Counted from the stretch's first letter, positions 19,301 to 26,266 are shown. The stretch: DNA of 64,000 nt from Pseudomonas sp. RIT-PI-r (GCF_001297015.1 NZ_LIGE01000025.1:806001-870000); one strand, 5' to 3'. Notes: a model not told the origin generated them from the letters alone. Numbers and translations: made by a program.

Positions 19301-19759
19301 CTGCGCCGCCAGCCAGTGACGGTGACGATCAAGGCGAATCAGGCTGAAACGGAACAACGGCTGTCCGCTCAATGTGTAAGCCTGCGCCATGTGCTTTTCC
19401 ACCAGCGCCTGAGCGGCCGACCGTGGATCGCTGTGCTGGCTGAAATCATGCAGCGGCATGGCCACCGGCAAATCCTGCGCAAACTTCTGCAGCGGCAACC
19501 CATCGTGACCAACGTTCGTTGACAGAACAATGCGCAAGGCATCGTTTGCGGCTACCAGCCGTTCAAGTGCCGATTGCAGCAACAGCGGGTCCAGCGGCCC
19601 GCTCAGTTCGACATAACCGCCAATGTTATACAGCGGCGAATCTCCGCGACTCTGTTGGTCCAGCCAGATATCCCGCTGGGCGGCAGTCAGAGGGTACGTC
19701 TCGACAGGCGCGGACTGATCGTCCGCCACGTTGGCAGAAATAGGCGGCATAAGATCCAT
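13340..19759 (-). CDS. Lipopeptide initiation NRPS, two modules (predicted acyl-Leu then acidic residue)
   Basis: A 2,139-residue synthetase that starts the lipopeptide. Order: condensation domain (about 20-440, core HHLIIDG at 155-161), A1 (TSGSTG near 627), carrier T1 (GGHSLLAV near 1001), C2 (early HHITAAQGD near 1108, core HHLAMDH near 1226), A2 (TSGSTG near 1691), T2 (near 2078), short basic tail ending RKRRL. The first C domain precedes any A domain, so it should be a starter type that attaches a fatty acyl group; this is known of Pseudomonas lipopeptide synthetases. The A1 code reads DAWFLGNVVK, a standard Leu code. A2 reads DSWKLGVVDK, with Lys at the position that often binds acidic side chains; Asp is inferred from the amphisin family. 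C2 has the dual epimerisation/condensation signature, so Leu1 should be D. ATG at 19750 is an alternative start. The gene is divergent from a LuxR regulator. Confidence 0.93.
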   Translation of the reverse strand: MDLMPPISANVADDQSAPVETYPLTAAQRDIWLDQQSRGDSPLYNIGGYVELSGPLDPLLLQSALERLVAANDALRIVLSTNVGHDGLPLQKFAQDLPVAMPLHDFSQHSDPRSAAQALVEKHMAQAYTLSGQPLFRFSLIRLDRHRHWLAAQAHHLIIDGWGFGLLFKSVGEIYSALCRDEQPNVAAPSYVGFIDDDASYQQSSRYELDQRYWLDKYRSIPEPLLTPCHREPLGAEMAPGQIHVEAFPTLLHERMKDTSRQLGGSAFHVLLAALHVYFSRTAQRDEWVVGLPILNRSGARFKGTLGLFTQVSAMRMGFGRTLSFGDLIKAIGTGLKQDFRHQRYPLSEMNRALGLLREDRSQLFELSVSYEQDDHDYRYGDAPGHVVKVSNQHEATPLAIHLRSNRYNDKAWLHLVYSPAYFTADEIASFTEHLVLILEQGLESPERIVADFNLISPAQLARLNEWNDTRVSYPQNQTIHQRFESRVAEQPDAVVATYQGRSLSYAELNRQANALAHHLLGLGVRPDDRVAIVARRGLESLVGLLAILKAGAAYVPIDPAHPPERLSYLLSDSAPMALLTQSDVRERLPATALPVIELDRREWALDSVTNPEVAGLNPGNLAYVIYTSGSTGLPKGVMVEHRTLCNLVDWHCEAFGLGPGQHTSSLAGFGFDAMAWEVWPALCAGATVDFSPASDGSEDIDALLAWWRAQPLDVSFLPTPIAEYAFSKQLDHPTLRTLLIGGDRLRQFSRAQGFAVINNYGPTEATVVATSGLIAPGQALHIGKPVSNATTYLLDDQQRLVPIGIIGELYVGGAGVARGYLNRPQLTAERFLDDPFSAQPDARMYRTGDLARWRVDGNLEYIGRNDDQVKVRGVRVELGEIEAALASHDAVREAVVLVRDGQLLAWFTERESLDILQLHAHLTSRLPAAMLPAAYVCLASLPLTANGKLDRQALPPPGPEALIRREYEAPQGDVEIALAQIWAEVLQVERVGRHDHFFELGGHSLLAVGLIERMRQIGMSSDVRVLFNQPTLAALAAAEGSGREVAVPANRIAADCTHITPDLLPLVQLDQTMIERIVATVPGGAANVQDIYPLAPLQEGILYHHITAAQGDPYLLQSLLAFDTIERVEAFAAALRQVMARHDILRTAVVWEGLTSPVQVVWREAILPVQEVELDPAHGAIIDQLHERFDARRYRLDVSQAPLLRLMFARDSAHNRVVGILLFHHLAMDHVALEAMREEIHASLSGHGEPLAAPVPYRNYVAQTRLGVSEQEHEAFFRQMLGDIDEPTLPFALQNVQGDGSNIEEAEQAVAPELYQRMQQQARLAGVSVASLIHLAWAQVLAATSAQQSVVFGTVLMGRMQGGAGADRALGVFINTLPLRVDVGEGARVAVKSTHARLSALLGHEHASLALAQRCSGVAAPAPLFSALLNYRHSDDVEQKTSRQTWQGIETLANEERTNYPFTLSVDDLGTGLRLTSRTLSNIGAQRICAYVQAALNGLVEALETTPQRPLNSLPLLPQEELHQLLVEFNDTAIDCPMEQPLQALFEQQVVRKPDAIAVQFAEKCLTYRELNEQANRLAHHLRGLGVQPDARVAICVERGPELVVGLLGILKAGGAYVPLDPDYPLQRLNYMLQDSAPVALLVHAATRDLLSEPGVPLLDLDLVAWQDQPHDNPQVPGLGATNLAYMIYTSGSTGTPKGVMIEHRSACNMVHWGSQLAPPTEHGALLQKAPYSFDSSVWEIFWPLCSGMRLVLARADGNRDSAYVTQVIREQNITVVKFVPALLQQFIEQNDVSQCTSLTDVLNGGGELTVALARQVRERLPWVRLHNVYGPTETTVDSSGWTLEPGEPLPPTPVPIGKALSNTRLYVLDACDQPVPLGVSGHLHIGGVGVARGYLGLPQLQAERFIDSPFVAGDRLYRTGDLVRYDADGNLQFLGRNDFQVKLRGVRLELGEIEARLLEHPAIREAVVLVRDERLVAYYSVRSELAAPTLEALRAHVLAQLPEFMVPGAYVLLAALPLTPNDKIDRRALPQPGAEALLSRPYAAPEGDVESALAQIWAQVLKVEQVGRDDNFFELGGHSLLAVSLVARMRLAGLHVDARTLFSQPTLAALAAQTSRQARQVEIAQTTIPSLNRKRRL

Positions 19760-20237
19760 CTCATGTAATTTGCCGCGTATTCAAGCATCGGCCCCCGCAC
19801 TGACATGACACCTGAAACCCGGACAACCACAACGTCTGCACGCGCCTGTTTGATCTTACTGTCGCGGTAAGCGCAGGCACTGCCTACAAGTTCGGAGAGG
19901 AAATTCTGAAAAGCTTGTAGGAAAAGAACCACATAGCAACGCCGCCATTTGCCTGAACGCCGCCGATCGGCCATGGCCAATCCCCGGTTTTCGCGGCCTC
20001 TGCATGACTGAACAGTCACTTGCGACCCGTCGCCGCTCATCGGCCCCGCCAGAACCCCGGCGCCAGGATTCAAAAATAGTGGCACTTTGTGTCCCTGTTT
20101 TCCCCTACAGACGTAGGACAAATCCATAGGCTTAAATCCTGCTCCGGATCATGTTCAAGGAGAAATGACTGCGTGGGCGGCTTTTACACAGACGGCAGAC
20201 GATTCAGTGATGGCTCTGAACCAGGGATGACAAGGAT
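19760..20237. promoter_or_regulatory. Divergent control region between NRPS1 and the LuxR-type regulator
   Basis: 478 bases with no credible gene. Two inverted repeats share the same arm core: CCTACAAG/CTTGTAGG at 19883-19890 and 19914-19921 (23-base spacer), and CCTAC/GTAGG at 20104-20108 and 20113-20117 (4-base spacer). The second lies between a TTTGTGTCC and a GGACAAA element. They are candidate regulator sites only; I found no clear match to a known LuxR-family box and no convincing -10/-35 pair. Confidence 0.4.
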
Positions 20238-21032
20238 ATGAATCTGACCGGCAGCATTCGCAACATGGAAAACCCGCTTTTTTATTGGCAACTGGGAGAA
20301 CTGATTGCAAGCACGGGCGACGATCACTTCGCCACCAACATGTTCCAGCTGGTCGACACGCTGGTACCGGTCAACCGTGTCGATCTGAGCGAGTGGACGC
20401 TGGATGAGCGTCAGGCCAGCGTGGTCGAGATCAAGCCGTTGGGCAGCGCCGGCCAAGTGCAGACCTTCCCGCCGCCCGCCCCGTTGCAGCGACCGGACGA
20501 TCATCCGTTGTTGCAGAAGATGATCGAGATGAACGACTCACTGTTGATCCAACTGAAAGCCTCGCTCCAGCCACGCCATCCGCAGCACAGCGTCCACCAG
20601 TGCAATCTGGTCTCGCGCACCTCGAATCGCCGATGCGTCATCTCGTTTTTCCGACCACACACCCAGCGCGTGTTTTCCCTGCCGGAACTGTCATTTCTCA
20701 AGAGCCTCTCCGACACCTTGCTGCCGCTGATCGAGCGCCATGCGCAGATCAGTCGGCAAATCCTCGCCCGACAACCGCGCCAGCCATTGGCTGAACTGGA
20801 TCAGGCCCCGCTGGCGCAGGTATTTGATGAGCGCCTGGGGCTGAGCGGCATTGTGCTCTCGGTGCGCGAAAAGGAGGTGTGCCTGGGGCTCCTGACCGGT
20901 GGCACGGTGCCGCAGATGGCCCAACAGTTAAGGGTCAAGAACAGTTCGATCGAGACCTACCTCAAGCGCGCCACCGCAAAACTGGGGGTCAGTGGCCGAC
21001 ATGGGCTGGCGAAATGGATGGCCGGGGCCTGA
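20238..21032 (+). CDS. LuxR-type transcriptional regulator of the lipopeptide locus
   Basis: 264 residues with a C-terminal LuxR/GerE helix-turn-helix (about 205-262; LSVREKEVCLGLL, then SSIETYLKRATAKLGV). The N-terminal part does not look like an acyl-homoserine-lactone-binding domain. It therefore fits the non-quorum LuxR group that controls cyclic lipopeptide synthesis in Pseudomonas (ViscAR, ArfF type); this role is inferred from position. It is transcribed away from NRPS1, with 478 bases between the starts. The ATG at 20238 has AGGG 11 bases upstream; AAGG directly before it is too close to be useful. A REP pair follows the stop. Confidence 0.85.
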   Translation: MNLTGSIRNMENPLFYWQLGELIASTGDDHFATNMFQLVDTLVPVNRVDLSEWTLDERQASVVEIKPLGSAGQVQTFPPPAPLQRPDDHPLLQKMIEMNDSLLIQLKASLQPRHPQHSVHQCNLVSRTSNRRCVISFFRPHTQRVFSLPELSFLKSLSDTLLPLIERHAQISRQILARQPRQPLAELDQAPLAQVFDERLGLSGIVLSVREKEVCLGLLTGGTVPQMAQQLRVKNSSIETYLKRATAKLGVSGRHGLAKWMAGA

Positions 21033-21063
21033 GCCTGTTCAAAATCCCCCACTGACTTCCCCC

Positions 21064-21157
21064 CCCTGTAGGAGCTGCGGCACGCTGCGATCTTTTGATT
21101 CTGCTTTGTTTAAAAACCAGATCAAAAGATCGCAGCGTGCCGCAGCTCCTACGGGGG
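21064..21157. repeat. REP palindrome pair (GGAGCTGCGGCACGCTGCGA type)
   Basis: Inverted copies at about 21064-21096 and 21121-21157 are joined by an AT-rich loop and end in ATCAAAAGATCG-type arms. The element lies between the luxR stop and the efflux lipoprotein gene and could form a strong hairpin in the read-through transcript. Confidence 0.85.
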
Positions 21158-21220
21158 GGAGGGTCTGGCTTACGGGTTATTCACTCCAGGCATCCGCTCT
21201 TTCATGAACGAGGCTGTTTG

Positions 21221-22615
21221 ATGTTGACGTTGCGATTTTCTCTGCTGTCCTTAGCTATATTGATGGCCGGCTGCTCCTTGATACCCGACTACCAGCGGCC
21301 CGCTTCACCGGTTGCCGCGCAATATCCGCAGCCAACGCAGGCAGCAACGTCCAGCGAAGACTGGCGCACGCTGTTCAACGACCCTGCCCTGCAGCAACTG
21401 ATCGAAAGCGCCTTGGTCAACAACCGCGACCTGCGCGTCGCGGCGCTCAACGTCGAAGCGTTCCAGGCGCAGTACCGCATTCAGCGTGCCGACCTGTACC
21501 CGGCGGTGTCGGCCAATGCCAGCGAATCACGCCAGCGCATGCCGCCGAGCGTGACCCAAGGCAAAGCGCTGATCAATTCAACCTACACGGTCAACCTCGG
21601 CATCAGTGCCTACGAACTGGATTTCTTCGGCCGGGTGCGCAGTCTCAGCGAGCAGGCGCTGCAAAGCTGGCTGGCGACCGAGCAGGCGCGGCGCAGTGCG
21701 CAATTGAGTCTGGTGGCCAACGTCGCCAATGCCTACCTGACGTGGCGCGCCGACCAGGAACTGCTGGAGCTGACCCGCGACACCCTCGTCGCCGACGAGC
21801 AGAGCCTGCACCTGACCACGCGCAATCGCGATGCTGGCAAACCTTCGGCACTGGAACAGGCTCAGGCGCAAACCAGCGTCGACAGTTCACGGGCCAATCT
21901 GGCGCGCTATCAGCGCCAGGTCGCGCAGGATCTCAACAGCCTGACGTTGCTGGTCGGCACACCGGTGTCGCCGTCCTTGCCCGGGCAACCACTGGCCAGT
22001 GATCTGGTCGAGCAACTGCCCGCCGGCTTACCCTCGGACTTGCTGCAACGACGCCCGGACATTCTCCAGGCCGAATACAAACTCAAAGCCGCCAACGCCA
22101 ATATCGGTGCGGCGCGGGCGGCGTTTTTCCCCAGTGTCAGCCTGACGGCGAACGCCGGCACGTCCAGTCGCGACCTTTCCGGACTGTTTGGCGGCGGCTC
22201 GGGTGCCTGGACGTTTCAGCCGCAGATCAGCCTGCCGATCTTCAACGCCGGCAGCCTGCGCGCAAGCCTCGATTATTCGAAATTGCAGAAAGACGTCGCC
22301 GTCGCCGAATACGAAAAATCGATTCAAACGGCGTTTCAGGAAGTCGCCGACGGGCTGGCGGCGCGCGCCACCTATCAGCAGCAATTGCAGGCGCAACGCG
22401 ATCTGGTCGAGGCCACGCAGACCTATTACAACCTCGCGCAGAATCGTTACAAGAACGGTGTCGACAGCAGCCTGACGTTCCTCGATGCGCAGCGCTCGCT
22501 GTTCAGTTCGCAGCAAGGATTGATCACCGACCGTCTCGCGCAACTGGTCGCCGAGGTCAACCTTTACACCGCGCTGGGCGGCGGCTGGCGGGGAGATGAA
22601 TCGCGCGTGCAGTGA
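21221..22615 (+). CDS. NodT-type outer-membrane efflux lipoprotein (RND/MacAB outer channel)
   Basis: 464 residues. It begins with a lipoprotein signal peptide whose lipobox LMAGC ends at Cys18, followed by the SLIPDYQRP segment typical of NodT/OprM-family channels. The rest is a duplicated outer-membrane-factor fold, with features such as [21 protein letters not shown] near 60-80, LRRRPDI-like [13 protein letters not shown] near 283-295 and a C-terminal [12 protein letters not shown] repeat. It would form the trimeric outer channel of a tripartite pump. A luxR-nodT pair beside the first synthetase gene is common in Pseudomonas lipopeptide loci, so a role in lipopeptide export is likely but inferred. 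The start is chosen at the lipoprotein Met, with GAGG 9 bases upstream. Confidence 0.9.
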   Translation: MLTLRFSLLSLAILMAGCSLIPDYQRPASPVAAQYPQPTQAATSSEDWRTLFNDPALQQLIESALVNNRDLRVAALNVEAFQAQYRIQRADLYPAVSANASESRQRMPPSVTQGKALINSTYTVNLGISAYELDFFGRVRSLSEQALQSWLATEQARRSAQLSLVANVANAYLTWRADQELLELTRDTLVADEQSLHLTTRNRDAGKPSALEQAQAQTSVDSSRANLARYQRQVAQDLNSLTLLVGTPVSPSLPGQPLASDLVEQLPAGLPSDLLQRRPDILQAEYKLKAANANIGAARAAFFPSVSLTANAGTSSRDLSGLFGGGSGAWTFQPQISLPIFNAGSLRASLDYSKLQKDVAVAEYEKSIQTAFQEVADGLAARATYQQQLQAQRDLVEATQTYYNLAQNRYKNGVDSSLTFLDAQRSLFSSQQGLITDRLAQLVAEVNLYTALGGGWRGDESRVQ

Positions 22616-22771
22616 GCCTACGTCACTTTTTCTTACACCTTTTGTCGCTCGATCCCACACCGCACGGCGATCCGCAGCCGTCGTCTGGTCTCAGTTTGGT
22701 ATCATGCGCCGCTTTTACGGTTAACCCCCCGCCAGTCCTGCCGACTGACGGGCTGCAAAAGGCGGTATTAG

Positions 22772-23377
22772 ATGACGGCTTTGTTGACTCGCCGCAAGGT
22801 GCTTGCGGGAATGGGCGTGCTCGGGCTCGGCCTGCTCGCCGGCTGCGACACCCGCGGCCAACTGTCGTACAAGTACGGCAAGGATCTGAGTAACAAGATC
22901 ATGGGGCGCACCTTCAAACTGAAGAACACCGATGGCGAAACCATGACGCTGTCGAGCTTTCGCGGCATGATGCCGATGGTGTTCTTCGGTTTCACCCAGT
23001 GCCCGGCAGTCTGCCCGACCACCCTTGCCCGCGCGGCGAAAATCAAGAAGCTGATGGGCGCCGATGGCGACCGTTTGCAGGTGATCTTCATCAGCCTCGA
23101 TCCAGAGCGCGACACGCCGGAAATCCTCGACGCCTACATGAAAGCCTTCGATCCGACCTTCGTTGCGCTGTACGGCACGCTTGAGGAAACCGCGGCCACG
23201 GCCAAGGAATTCGACGTGTTCTACGAGAAAGTCCCGGCCGGCGACACCTACACCATCTCGCACACCGCCACCAGTTACGTTTACGACTCCAACGGCGGCT
23301 TGCGCCTCGGTCTGTCCACCTCGCTTTCGGCAGAACAATGCACGGAAGATTTGCTTACTGTTATGGAGGTTTGCTGA
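22772..23377 (+). CDS. SCO1/SenC-family copper chaperone lipoprotein
   Basis: 201 residues, thioredoxin fold, anchored outside the inner membrane. The signal peptide ends in lipobox LLAGC (Cys25). Two arginines before the hydrophobic run (TRRKVLAG) suggest possible Tat export. The copper site CPAVC lies at 77-81 and the partner His at 164 (YTISHTATS); both are conserved in Sco proteins that deliver copper to the CuA site of cytochrome c oxidase. The stop overlaps the start of the next gene by one base (TGATG), so both copper chaperones are made from one transcript. Confidence 0.9.
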   Translation: MTALLTRRKVLAGMGVLGLGLLAGCDTRGQLSYKYGKDLSNKIMGRTFKLKNTDGETMTLSSFRGMMPMVFFGFTQCPAVCPTTLARAAKIKKLMGADGDRLQVIFISLDPERDTPEILDAYMKAFDPTFVALYGTLEETAATAKEFDVFYEKVPAGDTYTISHTATSYVYDSNGGLRLGLSTSLSAEQCTEDLLTVMEVC

Positions 23378-23856
23378 TGCAACCTGTTCTGAACCACATC
23401 AAACGCGCTGTCATCGGTTTTTCTCTGCTGGGTCTGGCATTCCAGGCGACTGCAGCGACCAAAGTCGACGATGCCTGGGTTCGTGCCACCGTGCCGACCC
23501 AGTCCGCCAGCGGTGCATTCATGACCCTGACCGCCGATAGCGACAGCAAGTTGCTCAGCGTTGCGACACCCGTGGCCAAAGACGTGCAGATCCACGAAAT
23601 GACCATGAAGAATGACGTCATGAGCATGGGCCCGGTGAAGTTCGTCGAGCTGCCAGCCGGCAAAGCCGTCAAGCTTGATCCGAACGGCTACCACGTGATG
23701 CTGATGGGCCTGACCGGTCAGCTCAAGGAAGGCGAAAGCGTGCCGCTGACCCTGACCGTCGAGAACGCCAAAGGCGAGAAAGAAACCATCGAAGTCAAAG
23801 CGCCGGTTCGCGCGCTGACCAACATGGAAGGTCACGATCACAGCAAAATGCACTGA
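23377..23856 (+). CDS. PCu(A)C periplasmic copper chaperone
   Basis: 159 residues with a cleavable signal peptide (about 1-26, ending FQATAA). The full H-x10-M-x21-H-x-M copper(I) motif is present: His73, Met84, His106, Met108. The tail GHDHSKMH gives extra metal ligands. The family passes Cu(I) to Sco and to cytochrome oxidase. The ATG at 23377 overlaps the sco stop (TGATG) and has GGAGG upstream inside sco, which decides this start over the longer frame. A strong terminator follows. Confidence 0.92.
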   Translation: MQPVLNHIKRAVIGFSLLGLAFQATAATKVDDAWVRATVPTQSASGAFMTLTADSDSKLLSVATPVAKDVQIHEMTMKNDVMSMGPVKFVELPAGKAVKLDPNGYHVMLMGLTGQLKEGESVPLTLTVENAKGEKETIEVKAPVRALTNMEGHDHSKMH

Positions 23857-23878
23857 TCGCACTGACTGAAACATCTGC

Positions 23879-23917
23879 GGGGCGGCATGATTGATGATCA
23901 TGCCGCCCCGTTTTTTT
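23879..23917 (+). terminator. Rho-independent terminator after the copper-chaperone pair
   Basis: Twelve-base stem GGGGCGGCATGA / TCATGCCGCCCC with a seven-base loop, followed by seven T residues. Confidence 0.92.
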
Positions 23918-23995
23918 GAACTGATGGAAAGCGTGCTTTACATCAGGGAATGCTTCAGCGAGGATGTAAAAGGTCTTTTACATAGGAAGTGAAGA

Positions 23996-24370
23996 ATGAA
24001 CCGCTACTACCTCGAACTGGGCGCCGCATTGGTTCTCTACGTGTTGGTGTTGAGCCTTTCCCTGATCGCCAGCCAATACCTGCTGGATGCCAACATTTTT
24101 CTGCGATCCGTAGTGGCACTGACCCCGATCCTTCCGGCAGGCCTGATGTGCTGGGCCATCGTGCGCAACATGCGCCGCATGGATGAAATGCATCTGCGCA
24201 TCCAGTTCGAAGCCCTGGGTTTTGCCTTCGCCGCCTCGGCATTGCTGACCTTCAGTTATGGCTTTCTGGAAAACGTCGGCGCACCGCACATTCCCTGGAC
24301 GTGCGTGTGGCCGGTGATGGGTCTGATGTGGATTGTCGGCCTGCAAATTGCGCGACGCCGCTACCAATGA
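23996..24370 (+). CDS. Small four-helix membrane protein paired with an XRE regulator
   Basis: 124 residues with about four transmembrane segments (near 8-26, 35-52, 73-90 and 100-117) and a charged loop RNMRRMDEMHLRIQFEA between the second and third. I do not recognise a named family. The ATG at 23996 has AGGAAG upstream. The stop overlaps the start of the next gene (ATGA). Pairs of a small membrane protein with a short XRE regulator occur in many bacteria, where the membrane protein may sense or sequester; that role is only a guess here. Confidence 0.8.
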   Translation: MNRYYLELGAALVLYVLVLSLSLIASQYLLDANIFLRSVVALTPILPAGLMCWAIVRNMRRMDEMHLRIQFEALGFAFAASALLTFSYGFLENVGAPHIPWTCVWPVMGLMWIVGLQIARRRYQ

Positions 24371-24564
24371 AAAACCGCCTCAAGGAACTGCGCGCCGAGC
24401 GCAAATGGTCGCAGGTCGATCTGGCGGAACGCTTGAACGTTTCGCGCCAGACCATCAATGCGATCGAAAACGAACGCTACGATCCGAGTTTGCCGCTGGC
24501 GTTCCAGATCGCCCGGACATTTGAAATGCCCATAGAAAGCATCTTCGACGACGGTGAAGCCTGA
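24367..24564 (+). CDS. Short XRE-family transcriptional regulator
   Basis: 65 residues, almost entirely one helix-turn-helix: LKELRAERKWSQVDLAERL, then VSRQTINAIENERYDPSLPL, with the tail PIESIFDDGEA. This is the stand-alone HTH_3 type (YozG-like length). The ATG overlaps the stop of the membrane-protein gene (ATGA), so the two are translationally coupled and probably act together. An upstream in-frame start at 24301 would add residues that overlap the neighbour and are not HTH-like. A REP pair begins 8 bases after the stop. Confidence 0.9.
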   Translation: MKNRLKELRAERKWSQVDLAERLNVSRQTINAIENERYDPSLPLAFQIARTFEMPIESIFDDGEA

Positions 24565-24571
24565 CACGATC

Positions 24572-24665
24572 CCCCTGTAGGAGCTGCGGCACGCTGCGAT
24601 CTTTTGATCCTGCTTCTTGAAAATCAAAATCAAAAGATCGCAGCGTGCCGCAGCTCCTACAGGGT
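24572..24665. repeat. REP palindrome pair (GGAGCTGCGGCACGCTGCGA type)
   Basis: Inverted copies at about 24572-24609 and 24629-24665, nearly identical to the element after luxR at 21064. It separates the XRE gene from the eroded aldehyde dehydrogenase fragment. Confidence 0.85.
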
Positions 24666-24671
24666 TTGAGG

Positions 24672-24742
24672 TCAGTGGGCGATGCACACGGATTTCAGTT
24701 CGGTGTAAGCCTCGATCACGGTTCGACCAAACTCCCGTTCGT
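24672..24742 (-). pseudogene. C-terminal remnant of an aldehyde dehydrogenase
   Basis: The minus-strand reading ends NEREFGRTVIEAYTELKSVC followed by IAH and a stop. This matches the conserved tail of NAD(P)-dependent aldehyde dehydrogenases (GxGRExG...YTExKSV). The match ends at about 24742, after which the frame loses similarity and the opposite strand holds the end of another gene. Only about 23 residues of the usual ~490 remain, so it cannot be functional. The family call rests on a short motif. Confidence 0.55.
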
Positions 24743-24995
24743 TTCCGCCGCCCCCGGCCCGGTGTTGGCCAACTATGGCCTCGACACCTTGCGTTTCATC
24801 AACCCGGTAGGCATCGGCGACACCATCCAGGCGCGCCTGACCTGCAAACGCAAGATCGACCAGGGCAAGAAGAGCCCGCAAGGCATTGCGCAAGGAGTGG
24901 TGGCGTGGGATGTGGAAGTCACCAACCAGCTCGGTGATCTGGTGGCCAGTTATGACATTTTGACGCTGGTGGTGAAGCGCGAAGAGGTGGCGTGA
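24741..24995 (+). pseudogene. C-terminal remnant of a PaaZ-type MaoC hydratase domain
   Basis: The plus-strand reading VSAAPGPVLANYGLDTLRF, then GDTIQARLTCKRKI and GVVAWDVEVTNQLGDLVASY, resembles the end of the (R)-hydratase (MaoC-like) half of PaaZ, the ring-opening enzyme of phenylacetate breakdown. About 85 of some 680 residues remain. No start codon with a ribosome-binding site lies in frame at a sensible place; the nearest Met is inside the REP. A terminator follows the stop, as expected if the 3' end of an ancestral gene was kept after deletion. Confidence 0.65.
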
Positions 24996-25068
24996 CCGCG
25001 CCTCCATAAGCTCCAGGAGTTCGGCGCTGAAGCAAGGACCAGCCAGTAGCACAATACCGGGACGAATT

Positions 25069-25098
25069 GGCAGAACACTGACCGGGTTCTGCCGTTTT
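25069..25098 (+). terminator. Probable terminator left from the PaaZ-type gene
   Basis: Stem GGCAGAAC / GTTCTGCC with a nine-base loop, followed by GTTTT. The T-rich side lies downstream only on the plus strand, so it serves the eroded plus-strand gene and not the convergent lipoprotein gene. Confidence 0.6.
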
Positions 25099-25104
25099 CG
25101 AATA

Positions 25105-25626
25105 TCACTTGACGGCCACTGGCACCTGCTGACACCACTTGATCGTCCGCAACGCTTCTTCCGCAGGTACCAATGCATAACGGAAGTAGAAATGCGTGCC
25201 CGAATAATAGGCGTCGTTCACTTCACCCAGCGCATGGTCATCGCTGAACGCTCGGGAACTGGTCTCATCGGCGATGAAATAGACATGGCCGCTTTCGACG
25301 TTCAAGTCGAAGCGTTTGTTGACGCTGCTGCTGACAAATGGCGGAGTAGTCGACTCGATCCGGTAGGAACCGGCCGGCACGGTTGTCCGGAAAAACCCGC
25401 CGGAAGGTAAAACTCCGACGGCGTTTCCATTGATCGTAATCGTCGGGGTCACGAAGTAACCGACACTCGCGGCAGGCCGATAGAAGTACAGTGTCGCCTG
25501 CTCCGGTTGCGCCTTTTCCACTGCAGTAAAAAATGGTTGTCCCTTCAAATCAGGCCCGGCGGCACAGCCGCTGAGCAGGGTCAGGCTGGCCAGCAGGCCA
25601 ACCCAAAGTAGTGCGGTGCGATTCAT
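25105..25626 (-). CDS. DUF2846-like lipoprotein
   Basis: 173 residues with a lipoprotein signal peptide (lipobox LLSGC near residue 21), then a region with ATLYFYRPAASVGYF and VPAGSYRIEST that resembles DUF2846 proteins, a family of small bacterial lipoproteins of unknown role. The ATG at 25626 is chosen because the longer frame adds 26 residues before the signal peptide, and AAGGAA lies just upstream. It follows another lipoprotein gene by 40 bases on the same strand, so both are probably co-transcribed. Confidence 0.75.
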   Translation of the reverse strand: MNRTALLWVGLLASLTLLSGCAAGPDLKGQPFFTAVEKAQPEQATLYFYRPAASVGYFVTPTITINGNAVGVLPSGGFFRTTVPAGSYRIESTTPPFVSSSVNKRFDLNVESGHVYFIADETSSRAFSDDHALGEVNDAYYSGTHFYFRYALVPAEEALRTIKWCQQVPVAVK

Positions 25627-25666
25627 CAATTTATTCCTTGGAAAAAAGTGCCCGGCCGATGGTGCT

Positions 25667-26266
25667 TCAAAAAACGCAAAGCCCTTTGCCGTTGTCTTTG
25701 GCATCAGAGGTGGGCCACGGTTTGAAGGCGCTTTCGGAGGTCAGATTGATGATCGTGCGGCTTTGCAGGATCGGGTATTTGCCCTTGAGGCGCTCGACGG
25801 TTTCTTCGGCATCATTGACGTTGGACAAACAGTACGTCAGCGCATTGGCGTAGAGATTACCGATGTAAAGCGTCTGCCCTGCCTTCACGGTGAATACCGT
25901 CGAGGACGGCCGGGCAACGGCGTGCCCCATATAGAACTGATAGTTCCAATCGATGAATTCGTAGCGTCCTGGCGGCACCTCGTACATGAACAGATGCCCC
26001 AGCAGGTTCGGGGACGGCTGGTCGTCTTCGTTGTACAGCGTGGTCAGGGTAATGGCTGTGTCTGGCTCTCCCTGCTGTTTGATGTTGACCGTCAGGCCGT
26101 GCGGCTGAGTCAGATAGCCTTCGATGATGGAGCCGATAATCACAGCCTTGGCCGGATCCGGCGCGCGCTGACCGTCGTATCGCGCCGTCGTGCACCCGTT
26201 CAATACGGCAACACTTAGAGTGATAGCCCCCCAGGTTGCCAATGTGCTGCAAACTTTCCGTAGCAT
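25667..26266 (-). CDS. Lipoprotein of unknown function
   Basis: 199 residues with lipobox VLNGC (Cys25). The mature part contains VPPGRYEFIDWNYQFYMG and a VFTVKAGQTLYIGNLY stretch, which recall the PAGxY and G-x-V-YF elements of DUF2846-type lipoproteins such as its downstream neighbour. The two may be distant paralogues. No catalytic motif is visible. AAAGA before the ATG is a weak ribosome-binding site. Confidence 0.75.
   Translation of the reverse strand: MLRKVCSTLATWGAITLSVAVLNGCTTARYDGQRAPDPAKAVIIGSIIEGYLTQPHGLTVNIKQQGEPDTAITLTTLYNEDDQPSPNLLGHLFMYEVPPGRYEFIDWNYQFYMGHAVARPSSTVFTVKAGQTLYIGNLYANALTYCLSNVNDAEETVERLKGKYPILQSRTIINLTSESAFKPWPTSDAKDNGKGLCVF

Noticed and set aside
19687..20127. 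146-codon minus-strand frame in the luxR-NRPS1 gap
   Set aside because: It overlaps the NRPS1 start, has no similarity to a known family and a composition unlike its neighbours.
24645..24740. Start codon for a stand-alone hydratase at 24645
   Set aside because: The Met lies inside the REP palindrome and the next 30 residues read through the antisense dehydrogenase relic, so it is not a natural N-terminus.
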